Shown here piece after piece: positions 44,231 to 52,785 of a DNA stretch of 64,000 nucleotides (position 1 is the stretch's first letter; each line of letters opens with the position of its first letter). Both the position numbers and the translations under genes were made by a program. Under the pieces are notes generated by a model. It made no database searches. It saw only the letters and a program-made list of their open reading frames with translations, and was not told the origin of the DNA. Source of the stretch: Lewinella sp. IMCC34191 (lineage in GTDB: Bacteria > Bacteroidota > Bacteroidia > Chitinophagales > Saprospiraceae); contig NZ_QNQZ01000007.1 of the NCBI RefSeq assembly GCF_003390935.1, positions 124,001 through 188,000 of the forward strand, in the 5' to 3' direction.

Positions 44231-45244
44231 TTACCAGTGCCCCATTGGCAACGACCACCGGACAGAAACCTCCGGGAATTGATCGCGGCGGTCCGACCAG
44301 GGCGCCTCGCCCATGACGCTAACCGCGGAAGCGATCCCGTCGGCGACCATTCCGGTCGGGGCGTACACGGTAACGCTTCGCGGTTCTTCGATACCCAGTC
44401 CCGTCCGCGGATCGATCAGGTGGCTGTACCGTCTGCCTTCCCACTCCAGATAACGGAAGGTCGCCCCCGATGTGGCGATGGCAACGCGGGCCGTATCTAT
44501 TGTCCCTACCGGCGTCGATACCTGCCAGGCGGCACGACCGGGGGGTGGATCACCCAGCAGCAGGTCCCCACCCCCATCAATGAGGAAGGCGCGGAAACCC
44601 GCCCGGCGCAGTACTTCTCCCGCTACATCCAGCGCGTAACCTTTCGCGACCCCGCCGAGGTCGAGCCGCATGCTGTCGCGACCGAGGCGCATGGATTTTT
44701 CGCATATGTCTATGTACTGATAGCCCACGCTGCTTCTAGCGCGTTCAATCGCCGTCCGGTCGGGGAACTCCTGATGTCGGAAGGCACGCCTCCAGAGACG
44801 ACTCAGCGTGCCGACCGTCGGGTCAAAGGCTCCACCGGACCAGCGGGCAAGTTGAAGGCTGAAATGCAGTACCCGGTAAAGATCCGGGGAGACCGGGTGC
44901 CAGACCTGTATCGGCGCAAGGCTCAGGCGACTAATTTCGCTATCGTTCCGGTAATCGCTCATGGACTGCTCTACCGATTCGACGCGCGCATAGGCTGCAA
45001 CGATAGCCCTCCGTGCGGAAGCGGTATCCGTGGCGTAAACCGTGATTGACCACGGGGTGCCCATAACCGGCCGTTCGTCGACCACCGCCTGCTGTGCGCT
45101 GGCGTTCGCCGCCCACAGCAGTAGCGCGAGCAGCCATCCGATCGGTAAGGTTAATCCGTGCAGTGGACTACTTGACTTTCGTTTCTCCGGGTACCGGGGT
45201 AGGGTAGTAGCCGTTCTCAAGAGGGAGAATCGGTGGTGGAGCAT
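44231..45244 (-). CDS. apbE: FAD:protein FMN transferase (ApbE family)
   Basis: Transfers FMN from FAD to a Thr/Ser of exported flavoproteins. The 337-residue protein shows RPVMGTPWSITVYA, LDLGGVAKGYALDVAGEVL, FLIDGGGDLLL, HLIDPRTGLGIEEPRSVTV and ADGIASAVSVMG (metal Asp). A signal-like hydrophobic segment sits at about 33-52, after an unusually long 30-residue leader. The only ATG is 45244, so the start overlaps the upstream oxidoreductase by 77 bases; a non-ATG start near 45163, after its stop, would give a more typical signal peptide. No Nqr/Rnf flavoprotein gene is adjacent. Confidence 0.9.
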   Translation of the reverse strand: MLHHRFSLLRTATTLPRYPEKRKSSSPLHGLTLPIGWLLALLLWAANASAQQAVVDERPVMGTPWSITVYATDTASARRAIVAAYARVESVEQSMSDYRNDSEISRLSLAPIQVWHPVSPDLYRVLHFSLQLARWSGGAFDPTVGTLSRLWRRAFRHQEFPDRTAIERARSSVGYQYIDICEKSMRLGRDSMRLDLGGVAKGYALDVAGEVLRRAGFRAFLIDGGGDLLLGDPPPGRAAWQVSTPVGTIDTARVAIATSGATFRYLEWEGRRYSHLIDPRTGLGIEEPRSVTVYAPTGMVADGIASAVSVMGEAPWSDRRDQFPEVSVRWSLPMGHW

Positions 45245-46484
45245 CGAAGGCGTAAGTGGCCGGTGATAGGTCGAGATCGGAGTTCAGGGCCTCCTCCCAG
45301 GTTACGATTTGTCCGGAGTAGGTCGCCATGCGCCCCATTAGCGCTGTAAGGGTGCTCTTCGCGCCATTTTCGGCATCGGCGTACTTATACTCCCCGTCGG
45401 CCACGGCCTTAAAGAGAAGATCGTGTTCGACCTGGTAGGGGTTGGGATCCCGGCGGTCGTTGTAGTCCATTAATGCGTAGCCCGATTTGGTCATCAGCTT
45501 ACCGGGAGCCGGTGCGGAGCCGTTGGTGCCCTGGAATACTTCCGTGACCTTATTGGCGCAGCCGGGCCAGTGGCGGCACTGGCTGATCATGCGGCTGCCG
45601 TCGGCGTACTCGTATTCTACGGCATGGTGGTCGAAGATTTCCCCGTGCTCCTTTCCGTTGCGGACGTAGCGCCCACCGAAGCCGGCGGCCGTTTTGGGGT
45701 AGTCCTGCTTTACCCAGTTACCGACGTCGAGGTTGTGGATGTGCTGCTCGTTGATGTGGTCGCCACAGAGCCAGTTGAAGTAGTACCAGTTGCGCATCTG
45801 GTATTCCATTTCGGTTTGCCCGGGCTGGCGCGGACGTACCCAGACGCCCCCGCTATTCCAGTAGACGTAGCTGGTGGTGATGTCTCCGATGGCACCGTTT
45901 TGCAGCATATCGATCCAGCCGTCGGTGTAAATCTTCTGGTAGTGACGCTGCAGGCCGACGACGACATTGAGCTTTTTCTTTTTCGCTTCTTCGGCGGCGG
46001 CAAGGACCCGCCGGACGCCCGGTCCGTCGACGGCCACGGGCTTTTCCATGAAGATCTGCTTATCGGCGGCAACGGCTGCCTCGAAGTGGATGGGGCGGAA
46101 ACCCGGAGGGGTGGCAATCAGGACAACGTCGACCAGCGGAATGATCTTCTCGTAGGCATCGAAGCCAACAAACTTGTGATCCTCGTCCACGTCGAGGCGG
46201 CCGAGGTCCATTTCCAGCTCCTCCAACTGCCCCTTGATACCGGAATAGGATTGATCCAGGCGATCGCGGAAGGCATCGCCCATCGCGATGAGTTTTACGT
46301 TTTGTTCGGTAGAAAGCGCCTGAACGGCCGCGCCGGTACCGCGGCCGCCGCAGCCGATGAGGCCGATGCGGATCACATCGGCACCGCTTACGTGAGCCCG
46401 GGCGGCGAGGTCCGGGTGAATGGCCAAGCCGGCGGCGGCCAAAGCGGTGGTTTTTTGGAGGAAGGAACGTCTGTCTAATGGCAT
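45168..46484 (-). CDS. Gfo/Idh/MocA-family oxidoreductase with Tat signal
   Basis: A 438-residue NAD(P)-dependent oxidoreductase of the family that acts on sugars, inositols and related compounds. The N-terminus MPLDRRSFLQKTTALAAAG is a twin-arginine signal, so the enzyme is exported folded with its cofactor. The Rossmann motif is IGLIGCGGRGTGAAVQAL, followed by ATPPGFRPIHFEAAVAADKQIFMEKPVAVD (EKP motif) and the long GFO_IDH C-terminal domain. I start at 46484. It precedes apbE with an overlapping end. Confidence 0.93.
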   Translation of the reverse strand: MPLDRRSFLQKTTALAAAGLAIHPDLAARAHVSGADVIRIGLIGCGGRGTGAAVQALSTEQNVKLIAMGDAFRDRLDQSYSGIKGQLEELEMDLGRLDVDEDHKFVGFDAYEKIIPLVDVVLIATPPGFRPIHFEAAVAADKQIFMEKPVAVDGPGVRRVLAAAEEAKKKKLNVVVGLQRHYQKIYTDGWIDMLQNGAIGDITTSYVYWNSGGVWVRPRQPGQTEMEYQMRNWYYFNWLCGDHINEQHIHNLDVGNWVKQDYPKTAAGFGGRYVRNGKEHGEIFDHHAVEYEYADGSRMISQCRHWPGCANKVTEVFQGTNGSAPAPGKLMTKSGYALMDYNDRRDPNPYQVEHDLLFKAVADGEYKYADAENGAKSTLTALMGRMATYSGQIVTWEEALNSDLDLSPATYAFDAPPPILPLENGYYPTPVPGETKVK

Positions 46485-46544
46485 GATCGAAAGTTTAAGT
46501 AAAAGCGGAGAGTAAGTTACGGTATGGGTCCCGGAATACATATT

Positions 46545-46562
46545 TACCCTGCGCTCCGACGC
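46545..46562 (-). repeat. Dispersed 17-mer, diverged copy
   Basis: On the minus strand GCGTCGGAGCGCAGGGTA: one substitution and one inserted G relative to the 17-mer. It is intergenic, upstream of the Tat oxidoreductase. Confidence 0.5.
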
Positions 46563-46608
46563 CATATATCAGTCAAAATCAATTAAAATTTAATAAATAT
46601 GTATACAA

Positions 46609-46656
46609 CGTAACCCGTTACGCATTTATACGGTTAACTTTGCGTAACTGGTTACG
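46609..46656. promoter_or_regulatory. Two operator dyads flanking a -7 box
   Basis: CGTAACCCGTTACG (46609-46622) and CGTAACTGGTTACG (46643-46656), both perfect outside the central two bases, centres 34 bases apart. An exact TAACTTTG -7 box lies at 46635-46642, directly before the second dyad. They sit between the oxidoreductase (minus) and the YgjV-like gene (plus). The form suggests a LacI/GntR-type dimer, which is inference; no such regulator is encoded here. Confidence 0.65.
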
Positions 46657-46715
46657 TAAATGCACCGTCACGCTGTGTTTACCGCCAGATTGTCCAACCT
46701 GTAAAGCTTCGACCG

Positions 46716-46958
46716 ATGACGATGCTGACTGAATTTCTGGGTTATCTGGCCATTGCCGCCGGCTTCTTCGCTGCCACCAAAAAAGATATGGGTGGCTTCC
46801 GAATGTGGCACCTGCTATCGAACTTCCTCTTCATCTTCTACGGTGTAGTGCTGGCTTCCGTGCCGCTGGTGGTTTCGGGCGTCGTTTTCTGCGGTATACA
46901 TGCGGTGGAACTGTACCGGATGCGGTTTCCCGGCGGTCGCAGACCGGGACAGGTCTAA
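46716..46958 (+). CDS. YgjV-like small inner-membrane protein
   Basis: An 80-residue protein with three hydrophobic segments (about 5-20, 30-48, 49-62) and the family-like opening FLGYLAIAAGFFAATKKDM followed by WHLLSNFLFIFYGVVLAS. The E. coli relative YgjV has no settled function. It is preceded by the TAACTTTG box and operator dyads and ends 11 bases from the MarR gene, tail to tail. Confidence 0.7.
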   Translation: MTMLTEFLGYLAIAAGFFAATKKDMGGFRMWHLLSNFLFIFYGVVLASVPLVVSGVVFCGIHAVELYRMRFPGGRRPGQV

Positions 46959-46969
46959 GGGGATTAGCA

Positions 46970-47449
46970 TTAGGTAAGGTGCTCCCTCACGCGAGCGGCA
47001 AAGTCCTTTTCGGTCAGGTTCTTTTCCACCACGGACAACTGCCGCAGCAGCTCCCGCGAATCGTTCATCAGGTCCGCCAGTGCCCGTTCGCTGGCCGCCC
47101 AGTATTCATGGAGCAGGGGAAGTTCCTCGCGGGCTTTATCGGATAGACGCAGTTGGTACTGTCTTTTGTCTTCCCGGTCCTGGACCGATACGATATACCC
47201 CTTCCGCTTCATCTTTTTGGTGAGCTTGACCAGGGCGGGGTGGGACAGGCCCAGGCGGCCCGCCATTTCGGTCACGGTAAGCTGGTCGTGTTCCTCCAGT
47301 AGCACGAAGATCATGTGCCAGTTTGGCTCGATACCCGCACCCTGCCCGGTATAGAATTCCTTGGTTTGATAGAGAAAAGCATCGCTGAGTCGCTTCAGGC
47401 GGGCGGTGACCCCGTTAAAGCCCATCTCTGCCAATGCGTCCGCTTCCAT
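46970..47449 (-). CDS. MarR-family transcriptional regulator
   Basis: A 159-residue winged-helix repressor. The DNA-binding part is EEHDQLTVTEMAGRLGLSHPALVKLTKKMKRKGYIVSVQDREDKRQYQLRLSD: recognition helix SHPALVKLTKKM and wing DREDKRQ. MarR proteins respond to small aromatic or oxidising ligands. Two AGTTGCG direct repeats lie just before the start, suggesting autoregulation. No neighbouring efflux gene indicates the target. Confidence 0.92.
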   Translation of the reverse strand: MEADALAEMGFNGVTARLKRLSDAFLYQTKEFYTGQGAGIEPNWHMIFVLLEEHDQLTVTEMAGRLGLSHPALVKLTKKMKRKGYIVSVQDREDKRQYQLRLSDKAREELPLLHEYWAASERALADLMNDSRELLRQLSVVEKNLTEKDFAARVREHLT

Positions 47450-47468
47450 AGTTGCGTAATTAGTTGCG
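47450..47468. promoter_or_regulatory. Direct repeat upstream of the MarR gene
   Basis: AGTTGCG at 47450-47456 and again at 47462-47468, 12 bases apart, starting one base before the MarR start codon. A same-face spacing of about one helical turn would suit a regulator site. Confidence 0.4.
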
Positions 47469-47579
47469 GATGTATAGTACTGAATTTTGTTTGCCCACTT
47501 GCATTATTGACCGAACCCCGGGAAAAAAGGGTGGGTTATGTGTATGTACAACAGTGTCGCCCGACCCGCGATCATCACC

Positions 47580-47759
47580 ATGCGTATTCCCTATTTCGTC
47601 TCCTTCTATAGCAGTATGCTCCTCCTTCTGGCGGGCATTGCCGCCGATGGATGGTCTACCGACGGCTATGGATGGCCCGCCGTCTTGCTCGCCCTGGCCA
47701 TGATAGCACTTTGCTGGGGTGTTCTGGACGTAGTTATGACCCACAAGAAGCGGGTTTAG
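47580..47759 (+). CDS. Small two-helix membrane protein
   Basis: A 59-residue protein (MRIPYFVSFYSSM...) with hydrophobic segments at about 5-20 and 28-47 and a basic tail HKKRV. It is divergent from the MarR gene and convergent with the SUMF1-type gene. I use the ATG at 47580; an upstream in-frame ATG at 47538 adds 14 residues without membrane character. Function unknown. Confidence 0.5.
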   Translation: MRIPYFVSFYSSMLLLLAGIAADGWSTDGYGWPAVLLALAMIALCWGVLDVVMTHKKRV

Positions 47760-47806
47760 CTAGCTGCGTAGGGTAGCCGCCGGAGCCCATACGGAATGCC
47801 GCTGTC

Positions 47807-48709
47807 TCAGTCCACGATCGACTCGGCAAAGAATGCCCGGACCTCTTCTTCGGAGGGTTGTTTTTCCGGGGAGACGATTCGGAACCCGAGAAACGGACTG
47901 TCTACGTTCCACCACTTGCTTTTCGGTATTTGCGGATCGCGCGCCTGCCAGCGCGGACTACTCTTCTCCCGGGTCCGGCATCCGGCCTCATCCGTATAGG
48001 TATCGAAACTGCCGCCACGTACCGTGCGGGAGTGCTTGCCGTCGGGACGCATCCAGGGGTCGGCTTCCTCGCCGATCCGGTCGGCATAGTCGTCGTAGTA
48101 TTCATCGAGGGTCCATTCGCTGACGTTGCCGAGCATATCGTAAAGCCCCCAGGCATTCGGTTCTTTTTCACCCACCTTATGGTAGGTTTCCTCTCCGTTT
48201 TCATAGAGCCAGGCCAGATCGTGCAGGTCGGCCGGATCGGGTTCTTCCCCGGCCAGACAGGCATATTCCCATTCCGCCTCCGTGGGCAGCCGAAAGAAGC
48301 GGCCGGTCTTATCGTATAACCACTCGCAGTAGCGAAGGGCTGCCTGCTGCGTGGTATTGACCTGCGGATAGCCGCCGCGTGTTCCCATGCCATAGGTGAA
48401 ATCCAGGTAGGGCGGTGAAGGCCGGCTCACGGCGTCCGCGTCCCAATTATCAACGGCCGCAACCGGGGTATCATTTTCGCGCTCCTGAAAGATGCGGTAG
48501 GCTTCGTGCGTGACTTCGTGCGCGCTGATGGAGAAAGCGGAGACTGTCACCGTCCGACCGGCTTCCCCCATATCATAAGAGCCGCCCGGCAGGGAAACCA
48601 TATCAAAAGCTACATCCGTAGCGGGTATTTGTACCGAGTCGGTGGTGATTTGGGCACCAAGCCCCATAGAAAGGAAGAGTAAAATGGCGAAAGACAAGGA
48701 TGTATGCAT
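47807..48709 (-). CDS. SUMF1/formylglycine-generating-enzyme-like exported protein
   Basis: A 300-residue protein with signal peptide 1-19 (MGLGAQ). The FGE-sulfatase fold is shown by MVSLPGGSYDMGEAGR, SAHEVTHEAYRIF, FRLPTEAEWEYACLAGEE, NAWGLYDMLGNVSEWTLDEYY, RTVRGGSFDTYTDEAGC and SPFLGFRIV. A true formylglycine-generating enzyme needs two Cys near the GGSF block; here only the second position has Cys (EAGC). A non-FGE role, as in related GldK-type or other SUMF1 proteins, is more likely. The sulfatase 4 kb away is not linked by operon. Confidence 0.85.
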   Translation of the reverse strand: MHTSLSFAILLFLSMGLGAQITTDSVQIPATDVAFDMVSLPGGSYDMGEAGRTVTVSAFSISAHEVTHEAYRIFQERENDTPVAAVDNWDADAVSRPSPPYLDFTYGMGTRGGYPQVNTTQQAALRYCEWLYDKTGRFFRLPTEAEWEYACLAGEEPDPADLHDLAWLYENGEETYHKVGEKEPNAWGLYDMLGNVSEWTLDEYYDDYADRIGEEADPWMRPDGKHSRTVRGGSFDTYTDEAGCRTREKSSPRWQARDPQIPKSKWWNVDSPFLGFRIVSPEKQPSEEEVRAFFAESIVD

Positions 48710-49058
48710 GATCGATCGAAATATAAAGTACCCCGACAAGATACATCGCCCGTCCCGTCTCCCCGGAAAATCCGTCACTCTACAGGACCGTAGCAGACAA
48801 TGCCACAACCAGTAATGCCTCCGTCCGAAGACCTACCGTCTTGCACCCCGCCTGCTAATATTCTGCATACGTACCCGCTTCCAGACAGGTAGATGCCGGG
48901 CGTTCGATACCCGCAGCAGATATATTTTGCCAAATAGGGCTTTTAAGAAAAAAAAGTGAGGTTTGCAAGCTTAATCGGTCAACCAATTACGGACCTTATT
49001 TCGTTGTATTAAAGACTGTTACACCCAGTTAGTCCTCCTGAAACCTAAGCATTAGTAT

Positions 49059-49247
49059 ATGAAACTTATCTACCCCCTGACATTCGTCGCCGCCATCCTC
49101 CTCATTCTCGGTGGAGCCTACCTGAAAGTCGAACTGTACGGATCGGCATTCTGGACCGACATCATGATCGGGGCGGGCATCCTGCTTTCCTTTTCCGTAT
49201 TCGCCGGAATCCTGTTGGGAGACGAGAAAGAATTAGAAAGCGCCTAG
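49059..49247 (+). CDS. Small membrane protein
   Basis: A 62-residue protein with two predicted helices (about 5-23 and 33-55: LTFVAAILLILGGAYLK and DIMIGAGILLSFSVFAGILL) and a short acidic tail. The layout recalls the membrane part of GldL-like proteins, but it is far too short for GldL. The 349 bases before it (48710-49058) hold a near-match -7 box (TATATTTTG near 48927) and no gene. Confidence 0.55.
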   Translation: MKLIYPLTFVAAILLILGGAYLKVELYGSAFWTDIMIGAGILLSFSVFAGILLGDEKELESA

Positions 49248-49386
49248 CTACAGCGATTAAGCACGTAGTGATCCCACACCAATTGGCGCGGCGCACCAAA
49301 GTCGTTAACAAGCTTTAACCCTCCCCTTAACCCTTCCTTTGCGCCAAAGCAATTCGGTAGTCCGTTTGACCAGCAAATTGACTACC

Positions 49387-50073
49387 ATGAAACTCCAATT
49401 GCTTGCCCTTTTCACTTTCCTCTTTGCCGGTTTGGCTACCGCACAAACCTCGCTGGGTATATACGGTGGCTTCGGCCAGTCCAACATCCGATCCGGGGAT
49501 GCCTTCGACGGCGTCACGGACCAGCTCGATCAAATCGGTACAGCCACCTTCGGTATTACGGCGGAACTTCCCCTGACTCCGGTCATCAGTCTGCGACCCG
49601 GATTGGAGTACACCAGTCGGGGTGCCTCCATAGGCATCAAGGAATCCGTCGATCTGGGAGGCATCAACCTGCCCGTCGGCGCGCGCGCCAAAACCCGTTT
49701 TGATTACGTAGAAGCACCGCTGCTGATCCAGCTCAATCTGCCTACCCAGAGCGCTATCCAACCCTACCTTATTGCCGGGCCCTCCCTGGGTTACGCTACT
49801 TCGGGACGGGTGACGACCGCTGCGAAGGCACTTATCGAACTGGACCTCTATTCCTCATCCATCAACCTGGACGCGATCCGCTACGATCGCTTCCACGTCG
49901 CAGCCGTCGGAGGCGTTGGTGCGAAGGCCCGCCTGGGAGAGAAGGCCGGTGTATTTTTCGAGGCGCGCTACCAACACGGATTGAGCCAGCCCTACGACGT
50001 ACCCTTCATTCGGGACAAGGTAGGCTTCCAGGGATGGAACATCGGTGCGGGCGTCAGTTTTGCTCTGAATTAA
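49387..50073 (+). CDS. Porin-family outer-membrane beta-barrel protein
   Basis: A 228-residue protein with signal peptide 1-19 (GLATAQ) and a barrel pattern: SLGIYGGFGQSNIRSGD, ISLRPGLEYTSRGASIG, FDYVEAPLLIQLNLPT, IQPYLIAGPSLGYATSG, VFFEARYQHGLSQPYD and the final WNIGAGVSFALN. Such OMP_b-brl_2 proteins have no assigned substrate. I start at 49387 (MKLQLLALFTF). A hairpin follows the stop. Confidence 0.8.
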   Translation: MKLQLLALFTFLFAGLATAQTSLGIYGGFGQSNIRSGDAFDGVTDQLDQIGTATFGITAELPLTPVISLRPGLEYTSRGASIGIKESVDLGGINLPVGARAKTRFDYVEAPLLIQLNLPTQSAIQPYLIAGPSLGYATSGRVTTAAKALIELDLYSSSINLDAIRYDRFHVAAVGGVGAKARLGEKAGVFFEARYQHGLSQPYDVPFIRDKVGFQGWNIGAGVSFALN

Positions 50074-50100
50074 AGATTCATTCCGCCCTAACGATCATTC

Positions 50101-50134
50101 TTCGCCCCGATCTGTATGTACAGGTCGGGGCGAA
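50101..50134 (+). terminator. Hairpin after the porin-family gene
   Basis: TTCGCCCCGA pairs with TCGGGGCGAA (50101-50110 and 50125-50134) with an inner CTGTA/TACAG stem; gtgttt follows. The T tract is short. Confidence 0.6.
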
Positions 50135-50190
50135 GTGTTTGCGGAGCAATCCCAACTGCTGCCGGTCGCCCGTATTGCGGAAGTTTGTCT

Positions 50191-51282
50191 ATGAAGTACC
50201 TGATTATCGGTTTCCTGTCCGTCCTCCTATTGTTTGGCGGATGCTCCGCGCCTTCGGATGGGGAAGCCGGCGGGGACTATTACTTATTTCTCAATGACGG
50301 AGGGCTTGCCGGTGCACTGGCTTCGGGGGACATATTCCAGGTGGGTGAAGACGAACTGCGCGTCACGAACTTGCTCAGCGGTCGCGATACCACGCTTGGC
50401 CTGGGTGCCGTGCGTAACGTCTTGTCCGTAGAGGCCTCGGGCACGCCTCGAGTAATCGGGAATACCGACCGACAGCGACTAATCGCTCTCGATCGTCCCA
50501 CTCTGGACTTAGATACGACCTGGATAACGAGGGAGCCATTCGAGTACACCTATCTCGGACAAACGTATTGGGCCAGTTTCGAGCCAAGCTTCACCGGATT
50601 TCCGGTGTATGCCCGTCCGAATGCCCTGGATTTCGTCAACCGGCTGGTAGACTGGAGCGCCACCGCCCCGGGGCTGGAATTTTCGGAGTTTTCGCTTTAC
50701 AACTCCTTTGGCCAACCGGTCATCGTCTTATCCGAACGGGAGCGGGGGCAGTATCGGGACAGCCAGATCATTCTGGTCGATAGTGTTGGTGATAAGCAGT
50801 TCACGGGGCGAATCGTGATGGGAGCGCCGCGGGGCGAGGTCCCCATCACCTTCACCCGGACGGATGGGGTAGCGAATGATTATCCGCCGGATGCATTCAT
50901 CGAAGAGGTGAACCGCGGTTTCTCCCGCAGTTACCTGTTATTGGAACGCAACCGGCCGATGGCCACGCCAACCGACGAAAAGAGGTTGCCGCGGCGTAGC
51001 TTCATCGATCCGGGCGACCTGGGCGCCATTAGCGCCAGTTTTTTGGATGACGGATCGGTTATGTTGCTATCCGACGACCACATCGTGCTGCAGGGAAGCT
51101 ACGTCCTCGACCTGGATAAAGGGTTGCTCACCGTCACCGACGACACCGGCGCATCCTACCGAATTTTCGTGGACACCGGGGAGGGGATTCATTTTACCGT
51201 TCCGGTCTCCGTAGTCGAACTCGAGGGCGGGCGACTGGTCGGGGAGGATAACTATCTGCGGATCGACGTCGTGGAAGGGTAG
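50191..51282 (+). CDS. Lipoprotein of unknown function
   Basis: A 363-residue lipoprotein: signal MKYLIIGFLSVLLLFGGC, Cys18 likely lipidated. The body is beta-rich with no recognised domain. Two segments, LGLGAVRNVLSVEASG and SYVLDLDKGLLTVTDDTG, suggest repeated beta hairpins. The in-frame ATG at 50116 would add an untypical leader, so 50191 is preferred. It ends 91 bases before the tandem repeat array and is convergent with the sulfatase gene. Confidence 0.65.
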   Translation: MKYLIIGFLSVLLLFGGCSAPSDGEAGGDYYLFLNDGGLAGALASGDIFQVGEDELRVTNLLSGRDTTLGLGAVRNVLSVEASGTPRVIGNTDRQRLIALDRPTLDLDTTWITREPFEYTYLGQTYWASFEPSFTGFPVYARPNALDFVNRLVDWSATAPGLEFSEFSLYNSFGQPVIVLSERERGQYRDSQIILVDSVGDKQFTGRIVMGAPRGEVPITFTRTDGVANDYPPDAFIEEVNRGFSRSYLLLERNRPMATPTDEKRLPRRSFIDPGDLGAISASFLDDGSVMLLSDDHIVLQGSYVLDLDKGLLTVTDDTGASYRIFVDTGEGIHFTVPVSVVELEGGRLVGEDNYLRIDVVEG

Positions 51283-51373
51283 GTTGGTGATTGGCTGGTC
51301 AATACCACAGGACCCGGAATAGCGGGTGGTTTTCGCACCCCTTTTTGCAGACGAGTTTTGGTAGGTAATGACT

Positions 51374-52770
51374 GCCCGGAGCTGGAGCTCCGGGACCCTG
51401 GGCGGGGTGGAGGAGCTCCAGCTCCGCCAATGTGCTTGAATTGGATGCACGTGGCACTTGCTGGTAATCTATCTTTCATTCAGGCGTGGGCAGTTTACGG
51501 TTCCCGACTTCAAAGCGGGTCAAGAGAAACACGACCTGGTATAACTCGCTAGCACAACGGCGCACTATAATATACGTTCCTCGCCGCGCTCGGTAGTGGC
51601 AGCCCGGAGCTGGAGCTCCGGGACCCTGGGCGGGGAGGAGGAGCTCCAGCTCCGCCAATGTGCTTGAATTGGATGCCCGTGGCACTTGCTGGTAATCTAC
51701 CTTTCATGTAGTCGCGGGCGGTTTTCGGTTCCCGAGTTTAAAGCGGGTCAAGAGAAACACGACCTGGTATAACTCGCGAGCACAACTGACGCACTATAAC
51801 ATACGTTCCTCGCCGCGCTCGGGAGTGGCTGCCCGACGCTGGAGCTCCGGGACCCTGGGCGGGGTGGAGGAGCTCCAGCTCCGCCAATGTGCTTGAATTG
51901 GATGCACGTGGCACTTGCTGGTAATCTATCTTTCACGCAGGCGTGGGCAGTTTCCGGTTCCCGAATTCAAAGTGGGTCAAGAGAAACAGGACCTGGTATA
52001 ACTCGCGAGCACAACTGACGCACTGTAACATACGTTCCTCGCCGCGCGCGGGAGTGGCTGCCCGGAGCTGGAGCTCCGGGACCCTGGGCGGGGAGGAGGA
52101 GCTCCAGCTCCGCCAATGTGCTTGAATTGGATGCACGTGGCACTTGCTGGTAATCTATCTTTCATGCAGGCGCGGGCGGTTTTCGGTTCCCGAGTTTAAA
52201 GCGGGTCAAGAGAAACACGACCTGGTATAACTCGCTAGCACAACGGCGCACTATAATATACGTTCCTCGCCGCGCTCGGTATTGGCTGCCCGGAGCTGGA
52301 GCTCCGGGACCCTGGGCGGGGTGGAGGAGCTCCAGCTCCGCCAATTTGCTTGAATTGGATGCACGTGGCACTTACGGGTAATCTACCTTTTATGTAGCCG
52401 CGGGCGGTTTTCGGTTCCCGACTTCAAAGCGGGTCAAGAGAAACACGACCTGGCATAACTCGCGAGCACAACTGACGCACTGTAATATACGTTCCTCGCC
52501 GCGCTCGGTAGTCGCTGCCCGGAGCTGGAGCTCCGGGACCCTGGGCGGGTGGAGGAGCTCTAGCTCCGCCAATTTGCTTGAATTGGATGCCTCTGGCACT
52601 TACTGGTAATCTACCTTTCATGTAGCCGCGGGCGGTTTCCGGTTCCCGACTTGTAGGCGGGCCACGCCTGGTGGGAATGAACACGGAGGTCTGTGAAGCG
52701 GTCGGTAGGGTATTCATCCCTAGCCGCGCTCGGGAGTGGCTGCCCGACGCTGGAGCTCCGGGACCCGGGC
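51374..52770. repeat. Tandem array of seven about 228-bp units
   Basis: Unit starts (GCCCGGAGCTGG or GCCCGACGCTGG) are at 51374, 51602, 51831, 52060, 52288, 52517 and 52742; steps are 228, 229, 229, 228, 229 and 225. Unit 6 diverges after about 52650 and unit 7 is cut short near 52770. Each unit has a 20-bp dyad, CCCGGAGCT-GG-AGCTCCGGG, and a second arm GGAGCTCCAGCTCC about 20 bases later. Short minus-strand ORFs of 62-69 codons recur but change frame, because steps of 229 are not multiples of three. It lies between convergent genes. No other gene is seen in 51283-52785. Confidence 0.9.
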
Positions 52771-52785
52771 AAGCCAACCAATCAC

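Noticed and set aside
48815-48892. A 25-codon plus-strand ORF before the small membrane-protein gene at 49059
   Set aside because: Proline-rich, no hydrophobic segment, no promoter at the right distance.
51374-52740. Repeated minus-strand ORFs of 62-69 codons beginning MKDRLPASATCIQF in the tandem array
   Set aside because: They follow from the repeat unit. The frame shifts between units, each ORF stops early, and composition is biased by the GC-rich dyads.
51374-52770. CRISPR array
   Set aside because: Whole units of 228 bases repeat with scattered point changes. There are no short repeats with unique spacers and no cas genes.
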